Shown piece after piece: positions 53,892 through 63,877 of a stretch of 64,000 nucleotides of DNA. The notes under the pieces were generated by a model. It was not told the DNA's origin and made no database searches. It saw nothing but the letters and a program-made list of their open reading frames with translations. This stretch comes from Pseudobutyrivibrio sp. (GTDB lineage: Bacteria > Bacillota > Clostridia > Lachnospirales > Lachnospiraceae), in NCBI GenBank assembly GCA_017557435.1, contig JAFYYR010000029.1:221457-285456 (forward strand), written 5' to 3'. A program made the position numbers and the translations under genes. Within the stretch, counting starts at the first letter, position 1; each line of letters begins with the position of its first letter.

Positions 53892-55132
53892 CATTACTAG
53901 AATTAGCAACAAAAGCAAGAGACGTTAAATACACTGTAGCTGCCATGGCCACAGAAGATAAGAATGCAGCTATTTTAGCTGTGGCTGATGCATTGGAGGC
54001 TAATGCTTCTGATATTATTTCAGCTAATGCTATTGATATGAAAAATGGTGAGACTAAGGGCCTTTCCCAGGGACTTTTAGATCGACTTAAGCTTGATGAA
54101 TCTCGCATTAAGGGTATGGCTGATGGCCTTCGTGAGGTTGTTGAGCTTGATGATCCAATTGGCCAGATTACAGAGGAATTTGATCGCCCTAATGGCCTTA
54201 AGATCAAAAAGCGTCTTGTTCCAATCGGCGTAGTTGGTGTTATTTATGAAGCAAGACCAAATGTTACTGCAGATGTTTTTGGACTTTGCTTTAAGACTGG
54301 TAATGCAGTTATCTTAAAGGGCGGTTCTGATGCTCTTGAGTCTAATAAGGCTATTGTAAAGGTTATTAAGGCTGCTCTTGAAAAGGGCGGTTATCCAGTT
54401 GATGCTATCACTCTTATTGAGGATAATTCTAGAGAGACAGCAAAGGAAATGATGCGTCTCAATGGCTATATTGATGTGCTTATCCCAAGAGGTAGCGCAG
54501 GTCTTATTAAGACCGTTGTTGAAAATGCATCAGTTCCTGTAATTGAAACAGGTTCAGGTAACTGTCATATCTATGTAGACCATGATGCAGATATCGATAT
54601 GGCAATTGATATTATCGTAAATGCGAAGACACAGCGTATTGGTGTTTGCAATGCTGCTGAGTCACTTGTTATTCATGAAGATATTGCATCTTCACTTTTA
54701 CCTAAATTAAACAAAGCTCTTAGAGAAAAGGGTGTTCAGATTTTTGCTGATGCTAAGGCTAAGGCTTTAATGGAAGGCTCGGAAGATGCAACAGAAGAGG
54801 ATTTTGGTAAGGAATACTTAGACTACATCATTTCTGTTAAGACAGTTTCTTCTGTTGAGGAGGCTATTGAGCATATTAATAAGTACAATACAGGTCACTC
54901 TGAGGCTATCGTCACCAATGATGAGAAAAATGCTGATAATTTCTTAGAGGGCATTGATGCAGCCTGTGTTTATGTTAATGCATCAACAAGATTTACAGAT
55001 GGATTTGAGTTTGGATTTGGTGCTGAAATTGGTATCAGTACTCAGAAGCTTCATGCCAGAGGACCTATGGGACTTCTTGCTCTTACAAGCTACAAATATA
55101 CAATATTTGGCAATGGCCAAATCAGAAAATAG
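53888..55132 (+). CDS. proA: Glutamate-5-semialdehyde dehydrogenase
   Basis: Second step of proline synthesis, NADPH-dependent reduction of glutamyl phosphate. 414 residues. ALDH-fold motifs: [19 protein letters not shown], the catalytic Cys in [13 protein letters not shown] (near residue 256) and the C-terminal [21 protein letters not shown] overlap with the previous gene puts it in the proB-ynzC-fau-proA unit. Confidence 0.97.
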   Translation: MTLLELATKARDVKYTVAAMATEDKNAAILAVADALEANASDIISANAIDMKNGETKGLSQGLLDRLKLDESRIKGMADGLREVVELDDPIGQITEEFDRPNGLKIKKRLVPIGVVGVIYEARPNVTADVFGLCFKTGNAVILKGGSDALESNKAIVKVIKAALEKGGYPVDAITLIEDNSRETAKEMMRLNGYIDVLIPRGSAGLIKTVVENASVPVIETGSGNCHIYVDHDADIDMAIDIIVNAKTQRIGVCNAAESLVIHEDIASSLLPKLNKALREKGVQIFADAKAKALMEGSEDATEEDFGKEYLDYIISVKTVSSVEEAIEHINKYNTGHSEAIVTNDEKNADNFLEGIDAACVYVNASTRFTDGFEFGFGAEIGISTQKLHARGPMGLLALTSYKYTIFGNGQIRK

Positions 55133-55151
55133 AAATTAGATAGGAATTAAA

Positions 55152-56597
55152 ATGAGTATTACAGATTTATTAAACAATGCTCCAGTGGAGGAGCCAGAGC
55201 GTCAATATTATTTCATTGAAGAGGCTAAGAAAATTGTTGCAAAAAAAGAGCAGGAAAAGGGCAGAAAGCTCACATGCTGCGTTACAACATTTGGATGCCA
55301 GATGAATGCTAGAGATTCTGAAAAGCTCCTTGGCGTACTTAAGGAAATGGGTTATGTAGAGACTACAGATGAGAATGCTGATTTTGTTATCTACAACACA
55401 TGTACTGTACGTGAGAATGCTAATAACAAGGTATATGGTCATCTTGGAATCCTTCACGGATACAAGAAAAAGAACAAGGACATGATGATTGGTCTTTGTG
55501 GTTGTATGATGCAGGAGCCTACTGTTATTGAGCATCTTCAGAAGAATTACAAGTTCGTAGATCTTATTTTTGGTACACATAACCTTTATAAGTTTGCAGA
55601 GTTATTTACTACAGCACTTCTTAACAAAAAGGGTATGATTATCGATATTTGGAAGGATACAGACAAGATTGTTGAGAATCTTCCAATTTCTCGTAAATAC
55701 CCATTTAAGTCTGGTGTAAATATTAGCTTTGGTTGTAATAATTTCTGTACATACTGTATCGTTCCTTATGTCCGTGGTAGAGAGCGCTCTAGAAAGCCTG
55801 AGGATATAGTTGCTGAGATCAAAGAATTGGTAGCTGACGGTGTTGTAGAGATTATGCTTTTAGGGCAGAATGTTAACTCTTATGGAGTAGGCCTTGAGGA
55901 AAAGGTTACTTTTGCTGACTTACTTCGCATGGTTAACGATATAGATGGACTTGAGCGTATTCGTTTTATGACTCCTCATCCAAAGGATTTATCAGATGAC
56001 TTAATCGAGGCTATGGCAACGCTTCCAAAGGTATGCCACCATATGCACTTACCACTTCAGTCAGGAAGCACAGAAGTGTTAAAGAGAATGAACAGAAGAT
56101 ACACCAAGGAACACTATCTTGGCTTAGTAGAAAAGCTTAGAGCTCGCATTCCTGATGTGGCTATTACAACTGATATTATTGTGGGATTCCCTGGAGAGAC
56201 TGAGGAGGATTTCCTAGATACAATGGATGTTGTAGATAAGGTTCACTACGATAGTGCATTTACATTTATCTATTCAAAGAGAACAGGTACTCCTGCAGCC
56301 TCAATGGAGGATCAGGTTCCAGAGGACGTGGTTAAGGACAGATTTGATAGACTATTAGCTCTTGTTCAAAAGCACGGCCATGAAAAGGTTAAGGCTCTTG
56401 AAGGCACTGTTCAAAAGGTACTTGTAGAAGAAATTAATGAACAGGATAATACATTGGTTTCTGGTAAGCTTGCAAATAATGTTACAGTTCATTTCCCAGG
56501 AGACAAATCTATGATTGGCAAAATCGTAGATGTTAGGTTAAACTGTTGTAAAGGATTTTATTTTATTGGTGAAATGTATCAAGAAGGGCCCCTTTAG
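55152..56597 (+). CDS. miaB: tRNA-2-methylthio-N6-dimethylallyladenosine synthase MiaB
   Basis: Radical-SAM methylthiotransferase modifying A37 of tRNA. 481 residues. The UPF0004 domain has three auxiliary-cluster Cys (TTFGCQMN, YNTCTVREN, CGCMMQE), the radical-SAM CxxxCxxC is in SFGCNNFCTYCIVPYVRGRE near residue 200, and a C-terminal TRAM domain ends in NCCKGFYFIGE. Starts 19 bases after proA and is followed by a structured hairpin before ruvA. Confidence 0.95.
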   Translation: MSITDLLNNAPVEEPERQYYFIEEAKKIVAKKEQEKGRKLTCCVTTFGCQMNARDSEKLLGVLKEMGYVETTDENADFVIYNTCTVRENANNKVYGHLGILHGYKKKNKDMMIGLCGCMMQEPTVIEHLQKNYKFVDLIFGTHNLYKFAELFTTALLNKKGMIIDIWKDTDKIVENLPISRKYPFKSGVNISFGCNNFCTYCIVPYVRGRERSRKPEDIVAEIKELVADGVVEIMLLGQNVNSYGVGLEEKVTFADLLRMVNDIDGLERIRFMTPHPKDLSDDLIEAMATLPKVCHHMHLPLQSGSTEVLKRMNRRYTKEHYLGLVEKLRARIPDVAITTDIIVGFPGETEEDFLDTMDVVDKVHYDSAFTFIYSKRTGTPAASMEDQVPEDVVKDRFDRLLALVQKHGHEKVKALEGTVQKVLVEEINEQDNTLVSGKLANNVTVHFPGDKSMIGKIVDVRLNCCKGFYFIGEMYQEGPL

Positions 56598-56616
56598 GAA
56601 AGATTTCTTGATGCGC

Positions 56617-56658
56617 AGAAGTGCCCATTTGCTTTAGCAAATATATAATGGCACTTCT
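56617..56658 (+). ncRNA. Two-part hairpin element, copy 2 (miaB-ruvA gap)
   Basis: Outer stem GAAGTGCC (56618-56625) / GGCACTTC (56650-56657); inner stem ATTTGCT (56627-56633) / AGCAAAT (56636-56642); 7 unpaired bases on the 3' side. The outer stem sequence equals that of the 33847 copy, while the inner stem differs yet still pairs. The T run is poor, so termination alone does not explain it. It ends 15 bases before the ruvA ribosome-binding site. Confidence 0.6.
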
Positions 56659-56682
56659 TCAATATTTCCTTGGGAGGATTGG

Positions 56683-57297
56683 ATGATTTCATATATTCGC
56701 GGCACACTTTCAGATATTGATGAGAATATTGTAATTGTAGAGAATAATGGGATTGGCTATGGTATCAGTTCTTCTATGAACACAATCAGGCAGCTACCTG
56801 CCATTGGTTCGGAAATTAAACTTGAGACTAAGCTTATCCCTAAGGAAGATTCTCTTACTTTATATGGATTTTATGATAAGGAGGAGCTTAAGATGTTTGA
56901 GCTTCTTCTTTCTGTTAGCGGTATTGGACCTAAGGGAGCTCTTAATATTCTTAGTTCCATGACAGTCAGTGATATTCAGTTTGCTGTTGCGGGAGCTGAT
57001 GCTAAGGCTTTTGCTGCAGTTCCAGGTGTTGGAAAGAAGACAGCAGAGCGTGCTATCATTGATTTAAAAGATAAAGTAGATATTGTCGGGGCATTTGAGG
57101 CTAAAATTACTGCTGATTTATCAGGAAAGAAGGCTTCGCCTGCAGTATCTGTGAAGGAAGAGGTTCTTGAGGCACTTGTTGCTCTTGGTTATTCTGCAAG
57201 CAATGCAGCAAGAGCGCTTGATAAGATGACTATCACAGATTCAACTACTACAGAACAGCTGTTATCGGATACATTAAAACAGATGTCGTTCTTATAA
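56683..57297 (+). CDS. ruvA: Holliday junction branch migration protein RuvA
   Basis: Junction-binding tetramer subunit, 204 residues: N-terminal OB domain (MISYIRGTLSDIDENIVIVE), two helix-hairpin-helix motifs (VSGIGPKGAL and VPGVGKKTAERAI) and a C-terminal RuvB-contacting domain (EEVLEALVALGYS). GGGAGG precedes the ATG. ruvB follows after 14 bases. Confidence 0.97.
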   Translation: MISYIRGTLSDIDENIVIVENNGIGYGISSSMNTIRQLPAIGSEIKLETKLIPKEDSLTLYGFYDKEELKMFELLLSVSGIGPKGALNILSSMTVSDIQFAVAGADAKAFAAVPGVGKKTAERAIIDLKDKVDIVGAFEAKITADLSGKKASPAVSVKEEVLEALVALGYSASNAARALDKMTITDSTTTEQLLSDTLKQMSFL

Positions 57298-57311
57298 AAT
57301 GGGGATAAATA

Positions 57312-58325
57312 ATGTTAACTAATAAGCAAATCACATCATCTATAGCTAGTCATGAAGATTTAGTTAATGACAATGCACTTAGACCTAAGACATTTGATGG
57401 TTATATTGGCCAGTCCAAGGTCAAGGAGAATATGAAAATATATATTGAGGCAGCTAAGAATCGTGGAGATGCCCTAGACCATGTGTTACTTTATGGACCT
57501 CCAGGACTTGGTAAGACTACTCTTGCTGGTATAGTTGCAGGTGAGATGGGCTCCAATATTAAGGTTACCTCAGGACCTGCTATCACTATTCCAGGTGAGA
57601 TTGTTGCTGTTCTTATGACTTTAAAGGATGGAGATATCTTATTTATTGATGAGATTCATCGTCTTTCTAAGCCAGTAGAAGAGACACTTTATTCTGCAAT
57701 GGAAGATTTTGCAGTTGATATTGTTATGGGCAAGGATACAACAGCTCGTTCCATTCACACCAAGCTTCCTAGATTTACTTTAATTGGTGCTACCACAAGA
57801 CCAGGTCTTCTTTCAGCGCCACTTAGGGATAGATTTGGAATTATTGGGCACATGGATTACTATACTCCAGAGGAGCTTTCTACAATTGTGACAGCCTCTG
57901 CAGCTAAGCTTAATGCGCCTATAGATTATGAGGGTGCTTATCAGATTGCCCTTCGTTCAAGAGGAACCCCTCGTCTTGCAAATAGATATCTTAAGAGAGT
58001 AAGAGACTATGCAGAGGTAAGATACGACGGTGAGATTACAAAAGAAGTGGCCGCAGCTACACTTGATTCACTTGAAGTAGATACACTTGGTCTTGATAAC
58101 AATGACAGAAATATTTTGCTTGCAATTATAGAGCGATTTAATGGAGGTCCAGTTGGACTTGATAATTTGGCTGCTACAGTAGGTGAGGATTCAGGTACTA
58201 TTGAGGATGTATATGAGCCATATTTGCTTCAGCATGGACTGATTATCAGAACTCCAAAGGGCAGAGTGGCTACAAAAGTAGCCTACGAGCATTTTAATAT
58301 GCCTGTTCCTGAAAATGTGTTATAA
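57312..58325 (+). CDS. ruvB: Holliday junction helicase RuvB
   Basis: AAA+ motor for branch migration, 337 residues. [11 protein letters not shown] at the start, Walker [10 protein letters not shown] near 67, Walker [10 protein letters not shown] near 116, sensor [18 protein letters not shown] and the winged-helix DNA-binding end ([20 protein letters not shown]) are all intact. Confidence 0.98.
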   Translation: MLTNKQITSSIASHEDLVNDNALRPKTFDGYIGQSKVKENMKIYIEAAKNRGDALDHVLLYGPPGLGKTTLAGIVAGEMGSNIKVTSGPAITIPGEIVAVLMTLKDGDILFIDEIHRLSKPVEETLYSAMEDFAVDIVMGKDTTARSIHTKLPRFTLIGATTRPGLLSAPLRDRFGIIGHMDYYTPEELSTIVTASAAKLNAPIDYEGAYQIALRSRGTPRLANRYLKRVRDYAEVRYDGEITKEVAAATLDSLEVDTLGLDNNDRNILLAIIERFNGGPVGLDNLAATVGEDSGTIEDVYEPYLLQHGLIIRTPKGRVATKVAYEHFNMPVPENVL

Positions 58326-58372
58326 CTCCCTCTGAAAATACATCTTAAAGGGCTGTAATTGGGCTATAATAC

Positions 58373-58401
58373 TTGTTTTTAGATGTGAAGAAAGTTATAA
58401 T
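58373..58401 (+). promoter_or_regulatory. zapA promoter
   Basis: TTGTTT at 58373-58378 and TATAAT at 58396-58401, 17-base spacer. A further TATAAT at 58365-58370 has no good -35. Confidence 0.6.
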
Positions 58402-58432
58402 AAATCATGAATTTCTTTAGGGAGGACACGTT

Positions 58433-58858
58433 ATGGTTTCCGAAAAGAGCGCAAAGGTGCTTATAGGCGGAAAAGTTTATACGTTAAGTGGCTACGAATC
58501 AGAAGAATACCTTCAAAAGGTAGCAAATTATATTAATTCGAAACTTGATGAATTTAATGCAATAGATGATTACAAGCGTATTTCAGCTGACCTAAAGGCT
58601 ACACTTTTAGAGTTGAACATTGCAGATGATTATTTTAAAGCCAAGAATCAAGTTGAATCACTTGAGTCTGACTTACAGATTCGTGATCAGGAGATTTATA
58701 ATCTTAAGCATGATTTGATTTCAGCTCAGTTAAAAACAGAAACTCTAGAAGAGACAATTTCAAAGCTAGAGAGAGAGAACAAAGAACTCCTTCTCAACAA
58801 AACTAAGCTTGAGGCTTCCTTAGAGGATGCACTTCTAGGTTCATTATCAGATGATTAA
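58433..58858 (+). CDS. zapA: Cell-division protein ZapA
   Basis: FtsZ-ring-stabilising protein of 141 residues. The N-terminal ZapA domain (VLIGGKVYTLSGYESEEYLQKVANYIN) is followed by a long coiled coil of heptad-spaced Leu/Ile residues (about 75-135: ESLESDLQIRDQEIYNLK). The length and coiled coil fit Firmicutes ZapA. GGAGG lies 7 bases upstream. Own promoter and own terminator. Confidence 0.9.
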   Translation: MVSEKSAKVLIGGKVYTLSGYESEEYLQKVANYINSKLDEFNAIDDYKRISADLKATLLELNIADDYFKAKNQVESLESDLQIRDQEIYNLKHDLISAQLKTETLEETISKLERENKELLLNKTKLEASLEDALLGSLSDD

Positions 58859-58890
58859 AGAGTCCCAATCAAGGGACTCTATATTTTTTA
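58859..58890 (+). terminator. Intrinsic terminator after zapA
   Basis: AGAGTCCC / GGGACTCT with AATCAA loop, followed by ATATTTTTT. Confidence 0.9.
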
Positions 58891-58904
58891 TAAAGGAATT
58901 ATTT

Positions 58905-61016
58905 ATGAATCAATTGGAACTATTATCGCCTGCTGGTGATTTACAGATATTTAAAGCAGTGGTAAATGTAGGAGCAGACGCAGTATATTTTGGCGGAGAT
59001 CTTTTTGGGGCAAGAGCCTATGCTAAGAATTTCTCCATTGAGGAGGCTGCTGAGGCCATTCGCTACGCACATACTCATGGTGCTAGAGCCTATCTTACAG
59101 TTAATACATTGCTTAAGAATACTGAGATAGAGCGCAATCTTTATACATATTTGCGCGACTATGTTAATGCTGGAATAGATGCCTTTATAGTACAGGATTT
59201 TGGCGTTTTTTCATTTATCAGAGAATATTTTCCTGATACACATGTGCATATAAGTACACAGGCTAGTTTATGCACTAAATATGGCGCTAAGTTTTTTGAG
59301 GATTTAGGTGCTAAGAGAATAGTTACTGCAAGAGAGATTTCTATCGATGAGATAAGAGCTATACATGAAAGCAGTCCTGATTTAGAGATTGAATCATTTA
59401 TCCATGGGGCGCTTTGCGTTTGTTATTCTGGTCAGTGCCTTATGTCATCTATTTTAGGTGGTCGTTCTGGGAATAGAGGCCGCTGTGCACAGCCTTGTAG
59501 ACTTCCTTATGATGCTTTTGATAAGGATGGCAATAAGCTTAATAAAAAGGGACAGTATATCCTTAGCCCAAAGGATTTTTGTACCATTAATTACCTGCCA
59601 GATATGATTAATGCTGGAGTTAATTCGTTTAAAATCGAAGGCCGTATGAAGCAGCTTGAGTATGCTACTGGTGTTGTCAGTGTTTATCGCCACTATATTG
59701 ATGAATACCTCTATAGAGGAGCCAAGAATTACAAGGTAACAGAAGTAGATATTCAAAAGCTTTTAGATTATGGCAATAGAAGTGGATTTACTGATTTATA
59801 TCTTCATAAGCATAATGGCCCTGAGATGATTACTTTTGAAGCCCCTTCCCATAAAAAGGTAGAGGGAGCTACTGTAGACATATCAGAGAAGAAAAAGAGA
59901 GTCGATTGTTACATTAAGGCATTAGCCGGTCGTGATTTTTCTATTAAATTTGTTGCTGAGGATGGCAGAGAGGCTACAGTTACAGGTGATGTAGTTCAAG
60001 AGGCTAAAAATAAGCCTACCACAAAAGAAGATATTATTAAGGCTGCTTCAGGACTTGGAAATACTCCGTATACTATGGGAAATATTCATGTGGACTATGA
60101 TGATAATATTTTCTTACCTGTTTCAGCTATTAAAAATGCTAGAAGAGAAGCTATAGAGATTTTATCAGCTAGTCAGATGGTTGAGGAATTGCCTAAGACT
60201 ATTATAGATTTTAAGGAATTAAAGGCACTGCCAAATACAAAATTTCCTGCTAGATGTTTTGTTAATCTAGCAAAAGAACATCAGCTTGATGCAGTTGTTA
60301 AATGTGATTTTGTAGATGAGATAGCTGTTCCAGTTTCTCTGTTTGAAAAAGCAAGTAAAGGATTTTCAGGAGATGTTTATGTTTCTTTACCTTCGATTTT
60401 AAGGAAGGATTATGTAACTAAGATTGATATTCCTAAGGATGCGGCTGGTGTTTTAGCATCTTCCTTTGATGAACTTGGTTTATTAAAAGAAATGGGATAT
60501 CCAGATGATAAAGTTATCTTAGATCATAGACTTTATACTTTTAATAATCGAAGCATTAAGCAGTTTAGAGAATTAGGTTATAAGTCAAATTGCATTCCAT
60601 ATGAGCTTTCGTTAAAGGAGCTTAAGCATCGCGATAATGGTGGCTCACAGATGATTGTCTATAGCAAAATACCTATGATGATTACAGCCAACTGCACAGT
60701 TAAAAATACTGTAGGTTGTAAGAAAAATAATGACATCATCACCGTTGTTGATAGAAAAAATGAATCACTTTCAGTGGAGTGTAATTGTGATTATTGTTAT
60801 AACACTATTTATAACAGTAAAAAGTATGTTGCTTTTGATTTAAAAGATGAGCTTAAGGAACTAGGCGCTGATGAATATAGGCTTGATTTCACAATCGAGG
60901 ATTTCAAAGAGACTATGGATATTCTTTTATCCTATAAGAGTACATTTATAGAGAACAGTCCAGTTCATTTACATGACAACTATACGAAGGGGCATTTAAA
61001 AAGAGGAGTGGAATAG
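58905..61016 (+). CDS. U32 family peptidase / YhbU-RlhA-like protein
   Basis: 703 residues from the ATG with AAGGA 6 bases upstream; an ATG at 58851 falls in zapA and the terminator. The N-terminal U32 domain has ELLSPAGDLQIFKAVVN, the signature ESFIHGALCVCYSGQCLMS and RCAQPCRLPYD cysteines. A long C-terminal region includes a second Cys cluster (NCTVKN.. CNCDYCY near residue 625). Similar proteins include peptidases and the 23S rRNA hydroxylase factor RlhA (YdcP), so a role in RNA hydroxylation is as plausible as proteolysis. It overlaps no neighbour; the next start is 2 bases on. Confidence 0.88.
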   Translation: MNQLELLSPAGDLQIFKAVVNVGADAVYFGGDLFGARAYAKNFSIEEAAEAIRYAHTHGARAYLTVNTLLKNTEIERNLYTYLRDYVNAGIDAFIVQDFGVFSFIREYFPDTHVHISTQASLCTKYGAKFFEDLGAKRIVTAREISIDEIRAIHESSPDLEIESFIHGALCVCYSGQCLMSSILGGRSGNRGRCAQPCRLPYDAFDKDGNKLNKKGQYILSPKDFCTINYLPDMINAGVNSFKIEGRMKQLEYATGVVSVYRHYIDEYLYRGAKNYKVTEVDIQKLLDYGNRSGFTDLYLHKHNGPEMITFEAPSHKKVEGATVDISEKKKRVDCYIKALAGRDFSIKFVAEDGREATVTGDVVQEAKNKPTTKEDIIKAASGLGNTPYTMGNIHVDYDDNIFLPVSAIKNARREAIEILSASQMVEELPKTIIDFKELKALPNTKFPARCFVNLAKEHQLDAVVKCDFVDEIAVPVSLFEKASKGFSGDVYVSLPSILRKDYVTKIDIPKDAAGVLASSFDELGLLKEMGYPDDKVILDHRLYTFNNRSIKQFRELGYKSNCIPYELSLKELKHRDNGGSQMIVYSKIPMMITANCTVKNTVGCKKNNDIITVVDRKNESLSVECNCDYCYNTIYNSKKYVAFDLKDELKELGADEYRLDFTIEDFKETMDILLSYKSTFIENSPVHLHDNYTKGHLKRGVE

Positions 61017-61018
61017 TT

Positions 61019-62347
61019 TTGGTTAACGTTATTACATCATTTTCACGAATTACAATTTTATCCTTTGTGCTTATATTTACAATCATAGACTTGATACAGA
61101 TTTTTGAATATAAGTTAAATGAGGCAGTTTATAGTGTTTTATCAACTATTCAGTCGGTAATGGTTGTGCTGTTTCTTTTTAACGGGTTATATGTGCTGTT
61201 TATGGCAAAGGATGATCCAGGCATGATAATGCTTGGTATTTTTACTTGCGTATTCTTTGTTGGATTTTACGTGGCTGTATCTAAGCTATGTGATTTTGTT
61301 CCAAGAGCTCTTATTAACAATATGTTTTTATTTATTTCCTTTGGAATTGTAACCCTTGCCAGACTTAAAACTGAGCTTGCAGCAAAGCATATGATTATTC
61401 TTTTTGTTGCTCTTGTTATTTCATTACTTGTTATGATGGTTCTAAAAATCATTGATAGAATAGAGCGTTATATGTATATATTCGCTGTAGTAGGAATAAT
61501 ACTTCTATTGATTGTAGCTTTCTTTGGCAAGGTTGAAAATGGTGCAAAATTATCATTTGCTGCTGGACCAATTAGATTTCAGCCTAGTGAATTTATTAAG
61601 CTGTCATTTTTGTTTTTTATAAGTGGTTGTATTGTGACATATAAGGATATGAGAGGCTTTTTGATTTCATCTGTTGGTTCTGCAATACATGTAATTGCTC
61701 TTGTTTTGGCAAGAGATTTAGGAACGGCTCTTATTTTCTTGACGGCTTATGTTTTTGTAATGTTTATCGCCTATAAGAACTATATAGTTCTTTCCCTTGA
61801 AATAGGTGTGGCTACTATCGGTGGTATATTGGCATATAATTATTTTCCTCATATACAGACGCGATTTATAGCCTGGACGGATCCACTTTCTGTTGTAGAT
61901 GATAAGGGTTATCAGATTTCCCAGTCATTATTTGCCATAGGTACTGGTGGATGGCTTGGCTCAGGCCTTAATAAGGGCATGCCTAACAAAATACCAGTTG
62001 TTACTATGGATTTTATTTTTGCAGCCATTTCAGAGGAGATGGGCGCCATAGTTGGACTTTGCCTTATTCTTTGCTTTGGATGTACTGTGATTTTGATTTT
62101 TAACGGTGCATTTAATTGCAATAATAGTTTTTATATGCTTGTAACTAGTGGAATCGCAGTTTTGTTTGCGGTTCAAACTATTTTAAATATTGGTGGCGTA
62201 ATCAAATTTATTCCTTCTACCGGTGTGACACTTCCATTTATTAGTTATGGAGGTAATTCCATGCTATCGCTTATGATATACATACTTATTGTTAGTTGTT
62301 GTAATAATCTATATTTTGATTCTAGACAGGGACGAAGACATGATTGA
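61019..62347 (+). CDS. SEDS family peptidoglycan glycosyltransferase (FtsW/RodA/SpoVE type)
   Basis: Membrane enzyme polymerising lipid II, 442 residues with TTG start supported by AGGAG 10 bases upstream. About twelve hydrophobic segments. SEDS signatures include FQPSEFIKLSFLFF, ARDLGTALIFLTAYVFVMF, the essential-Asp region and the C-terminal TGVTLPFISYGGNSMLSLM. It overlaps the class B PBP gene by 8 bases, the usual SEDS-bPBP pairing. Whether it acts in division, elongation or spores cannot be told. Confidence 0.92.
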   Translation: MVNVITSFSRITILSFVLIFTIIDLIQIFEYKLNEAVYSVLSTIQSVMVVLFLFNGLYVLFMAKDDPGMIMLGIFTCVFFVGFYVAVSKLCDFVPRALINNMFLFISFGIVTLARLKTELAAKHMIILFVALVISLLVMMVLKIIDRIERYMYIFAVVGIILLLIVAFFGKVENGAKLSFAAGPIRFQPSEFIKLSFLFFISGCIVTYKDMRGFLISSVGSAIHVIALVLARDLGTALIFLTAYVFVMFIAYKNYIVLSLEIGVATIGGILAYNYFPHIQTRFIAWTDPLSVVDDKGYQISQSLFAIGTGGWLGSGLNKGMPNKIPVVTMDFIFAAISEEMGAIVGLCLILCFGCTVILIFNGAFNCNNSFYMLVTSGIAVLFAVQTILNIGGVIKFIPSTGVTLPFISYGGNSMLSLMIYILIVSCCNNLYFDSRQGRRHD

Positions 62348-63773
62348 TAAAAAGACTCACAGACTGATTAGAAAAGAAATCTATATTGTAGCTGTATTAT
62401 TTTTTGGCTTGTTTATTGCCATGATTATTTATTACTGCAACTACCTTGAGAATGATTCTAAGGATTTTATTTATAATGCTTATAATTCCAGATTCTCTGT
62501 TTTTAGTGACGATGTAGTCCGTGGCAATATATATACAGCAGATGGCAAGGTGATAGCTAAGACTGTCTACGATAAGGACGATAACGAAGTAAGAACATAT
62601 CCTGACGAGAGACTATTTTGTCATGCAGTAGGCTATGTTGGACAGGGAATGGCTGGACTTGAGGCTCAGTATTCATTTGATTTGCTTAAATCCAATATTC
62701 CTCTTGAGGATCAGATTAATAATAATCTATCCGGCAATAAGAGCCCTGGAGATAGTTTATATACCACATTTGATTATGATACTCAGATGGCAGCCTTTGA
62801 GGGCCTAGGTATGTTTGATGGGGCGGTAATAGCAATAGAGCCTGATACAGGACGCATAGTTGCTATGGTATCAAAACCTGATTATGACCCAAATACTATT
62901 TCTAAGTATTGGGATGATATTACAGATAGCACTAAAAATAAGTCGTCACTATTGAATAGAGCCACATTAGGTGCATATCCACCTGGCTCTACCTTTAAGA
63001 TAGTTACTACAATTGCTTTCCTTAGAGCTAATGATGGTGATGATACATTTTCCTATAATTGCAATGGCAAGTATGATGTTGACGATTATACAATACACTG
63101 CAGTGGCAATAAAAAGCATGGTAAAGAAGACCTTTTAAAGGCTTTTTCTAACTCATGTAACAGTGCTTACGCCTATATTGGCATGGAACTTGACAGAGAT
63201 AAGTATATTGGCACTACAGAGGATTTGCTATTTAATAAAGAGCTTCCTACATTGCTTGAATCCACTAAGAAATCTAGCTTTAAAATTGACAGTAGTACAA
63301 AGGATAGCATAGTGGCTCAGACTGCCATAGGACAGGGTAATACAACTGTATCGCCCCTTCATATGTGCATGATTGCTTCAGCAATAGCTAATGATGGGGT
63401 ACTTATGGAGCCATATTTAGCCGATAAGCTTGTTAGTGCAGATGGTCAGCTAGTAAGTCAGACAGAGCCTGTAGAATACGGTCAATTAGTTTCTAAGGAA
63501 GAATCTAAGCTACTACAGAGTTACATGGCTGCTGTAGTTGAAGAAGGAACTGCTGAAAAGGTAGACTTTGGTGACGAACTAACTGTCTATGGAAAGACTG
63601 GAACAGCAGAGTACACTGAGAATAAAAACATTACCCATTCCTGGTTTGTAGGCTATGCTGTAGATGATAATGGAAATAAGTTGGCTATAGCTGTTATAAT
63701 GGAAAGCGCCGGATATGGAAGTAAGTATGCAGCCCCTTTGGCGGCAAAGGTCTTCGAGGCTTATTTTCAATAA
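62340..63773 (+). CDS. Class B penicillin-binding protein (transpeptidase)
   Basis: 477 residues from the ATG overlapping the SEDS gene; an earlier in-frame start would lie inside that gene. One N-terminal helix (VAVLFFGLFIAMIIYYC), a short pedestal domain (NSRFSVFSDDVVRGNIYTADG) and a transpeptidase domain with SxxK as GSTFK near residue 217, SxN as SNS near 275 and KTG as GKTGTAE near 417. It is smaller than typical PBP2/PBP3 (600-700 residues) and resembles the PbpA type. It cross-links glycan made by the partner SEDS protein. Confidence 0.92.
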   Translation: MIDKKTHRLIRKEIYIVAVLFFGLFIAMIIYYCNYLENDSKDFIYNAYNSRFSVFSDDVVRGNIYTADGKVIAKTVYDKDDNEVRTYPDERLFCHAVGYVGQGMAGLEAQYSFDLLKSNIPLEDQINNNLSGNKSPGDSLYTTFDYDTQMAAFEGLGMFDGAVIAIEPDTGRIVAMVSKPDYDPNTISKYWDDITDSTKNKSSLLNRATLGAYPPGSTFKIVTTIAFLRANDGDDTFSYNCNGKYDVDDYTIHCSGNKKHGKEDLLKAFSNSCNSAYAYIGMELDRDKYIGTTEDLLFNKELPTLLESTKKSSFKIDSSTKDSIVAQTAIGQGNTTVSPLHMCMIASAIANDGVLMEPYLADKLVSADGQLVSQTEPVEYGQLVSKEESKLLQSYMAAVVEEGTAEKVDFGDELTVYGKTGTAEYTENKNITHSWFVGYAVDDNGNKLAIAVIMESAGYGSKYAAPLAAKVFEAYFQ

Positions 63774-63788
63774 TTCTTGAAAAAATCA

Positions 63789-63817
63789 TTGCAATTTACA
63801 ATTTGCTTTGCTATAAT
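63789..63817 (+). promoter_or_regulatory. rpmB promoter
   Basis: TTGCAA at 63789-63794 and TATAAT at 63812-63817 with a 17-base spacer. Confidence 0.75.
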
Positions 63818-63877
63818 CCATTTGTTGCGTAAAACGCACACTTGGTTTTTGAAATATTTTTACAAGGAGGTGCAATC

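Noticed and set aside
62289-62339. Upstream start of the penicillin-binding protein
   Set aside because: It would extend 17 residues back into the SEDS gene with no ribosome-binding site.
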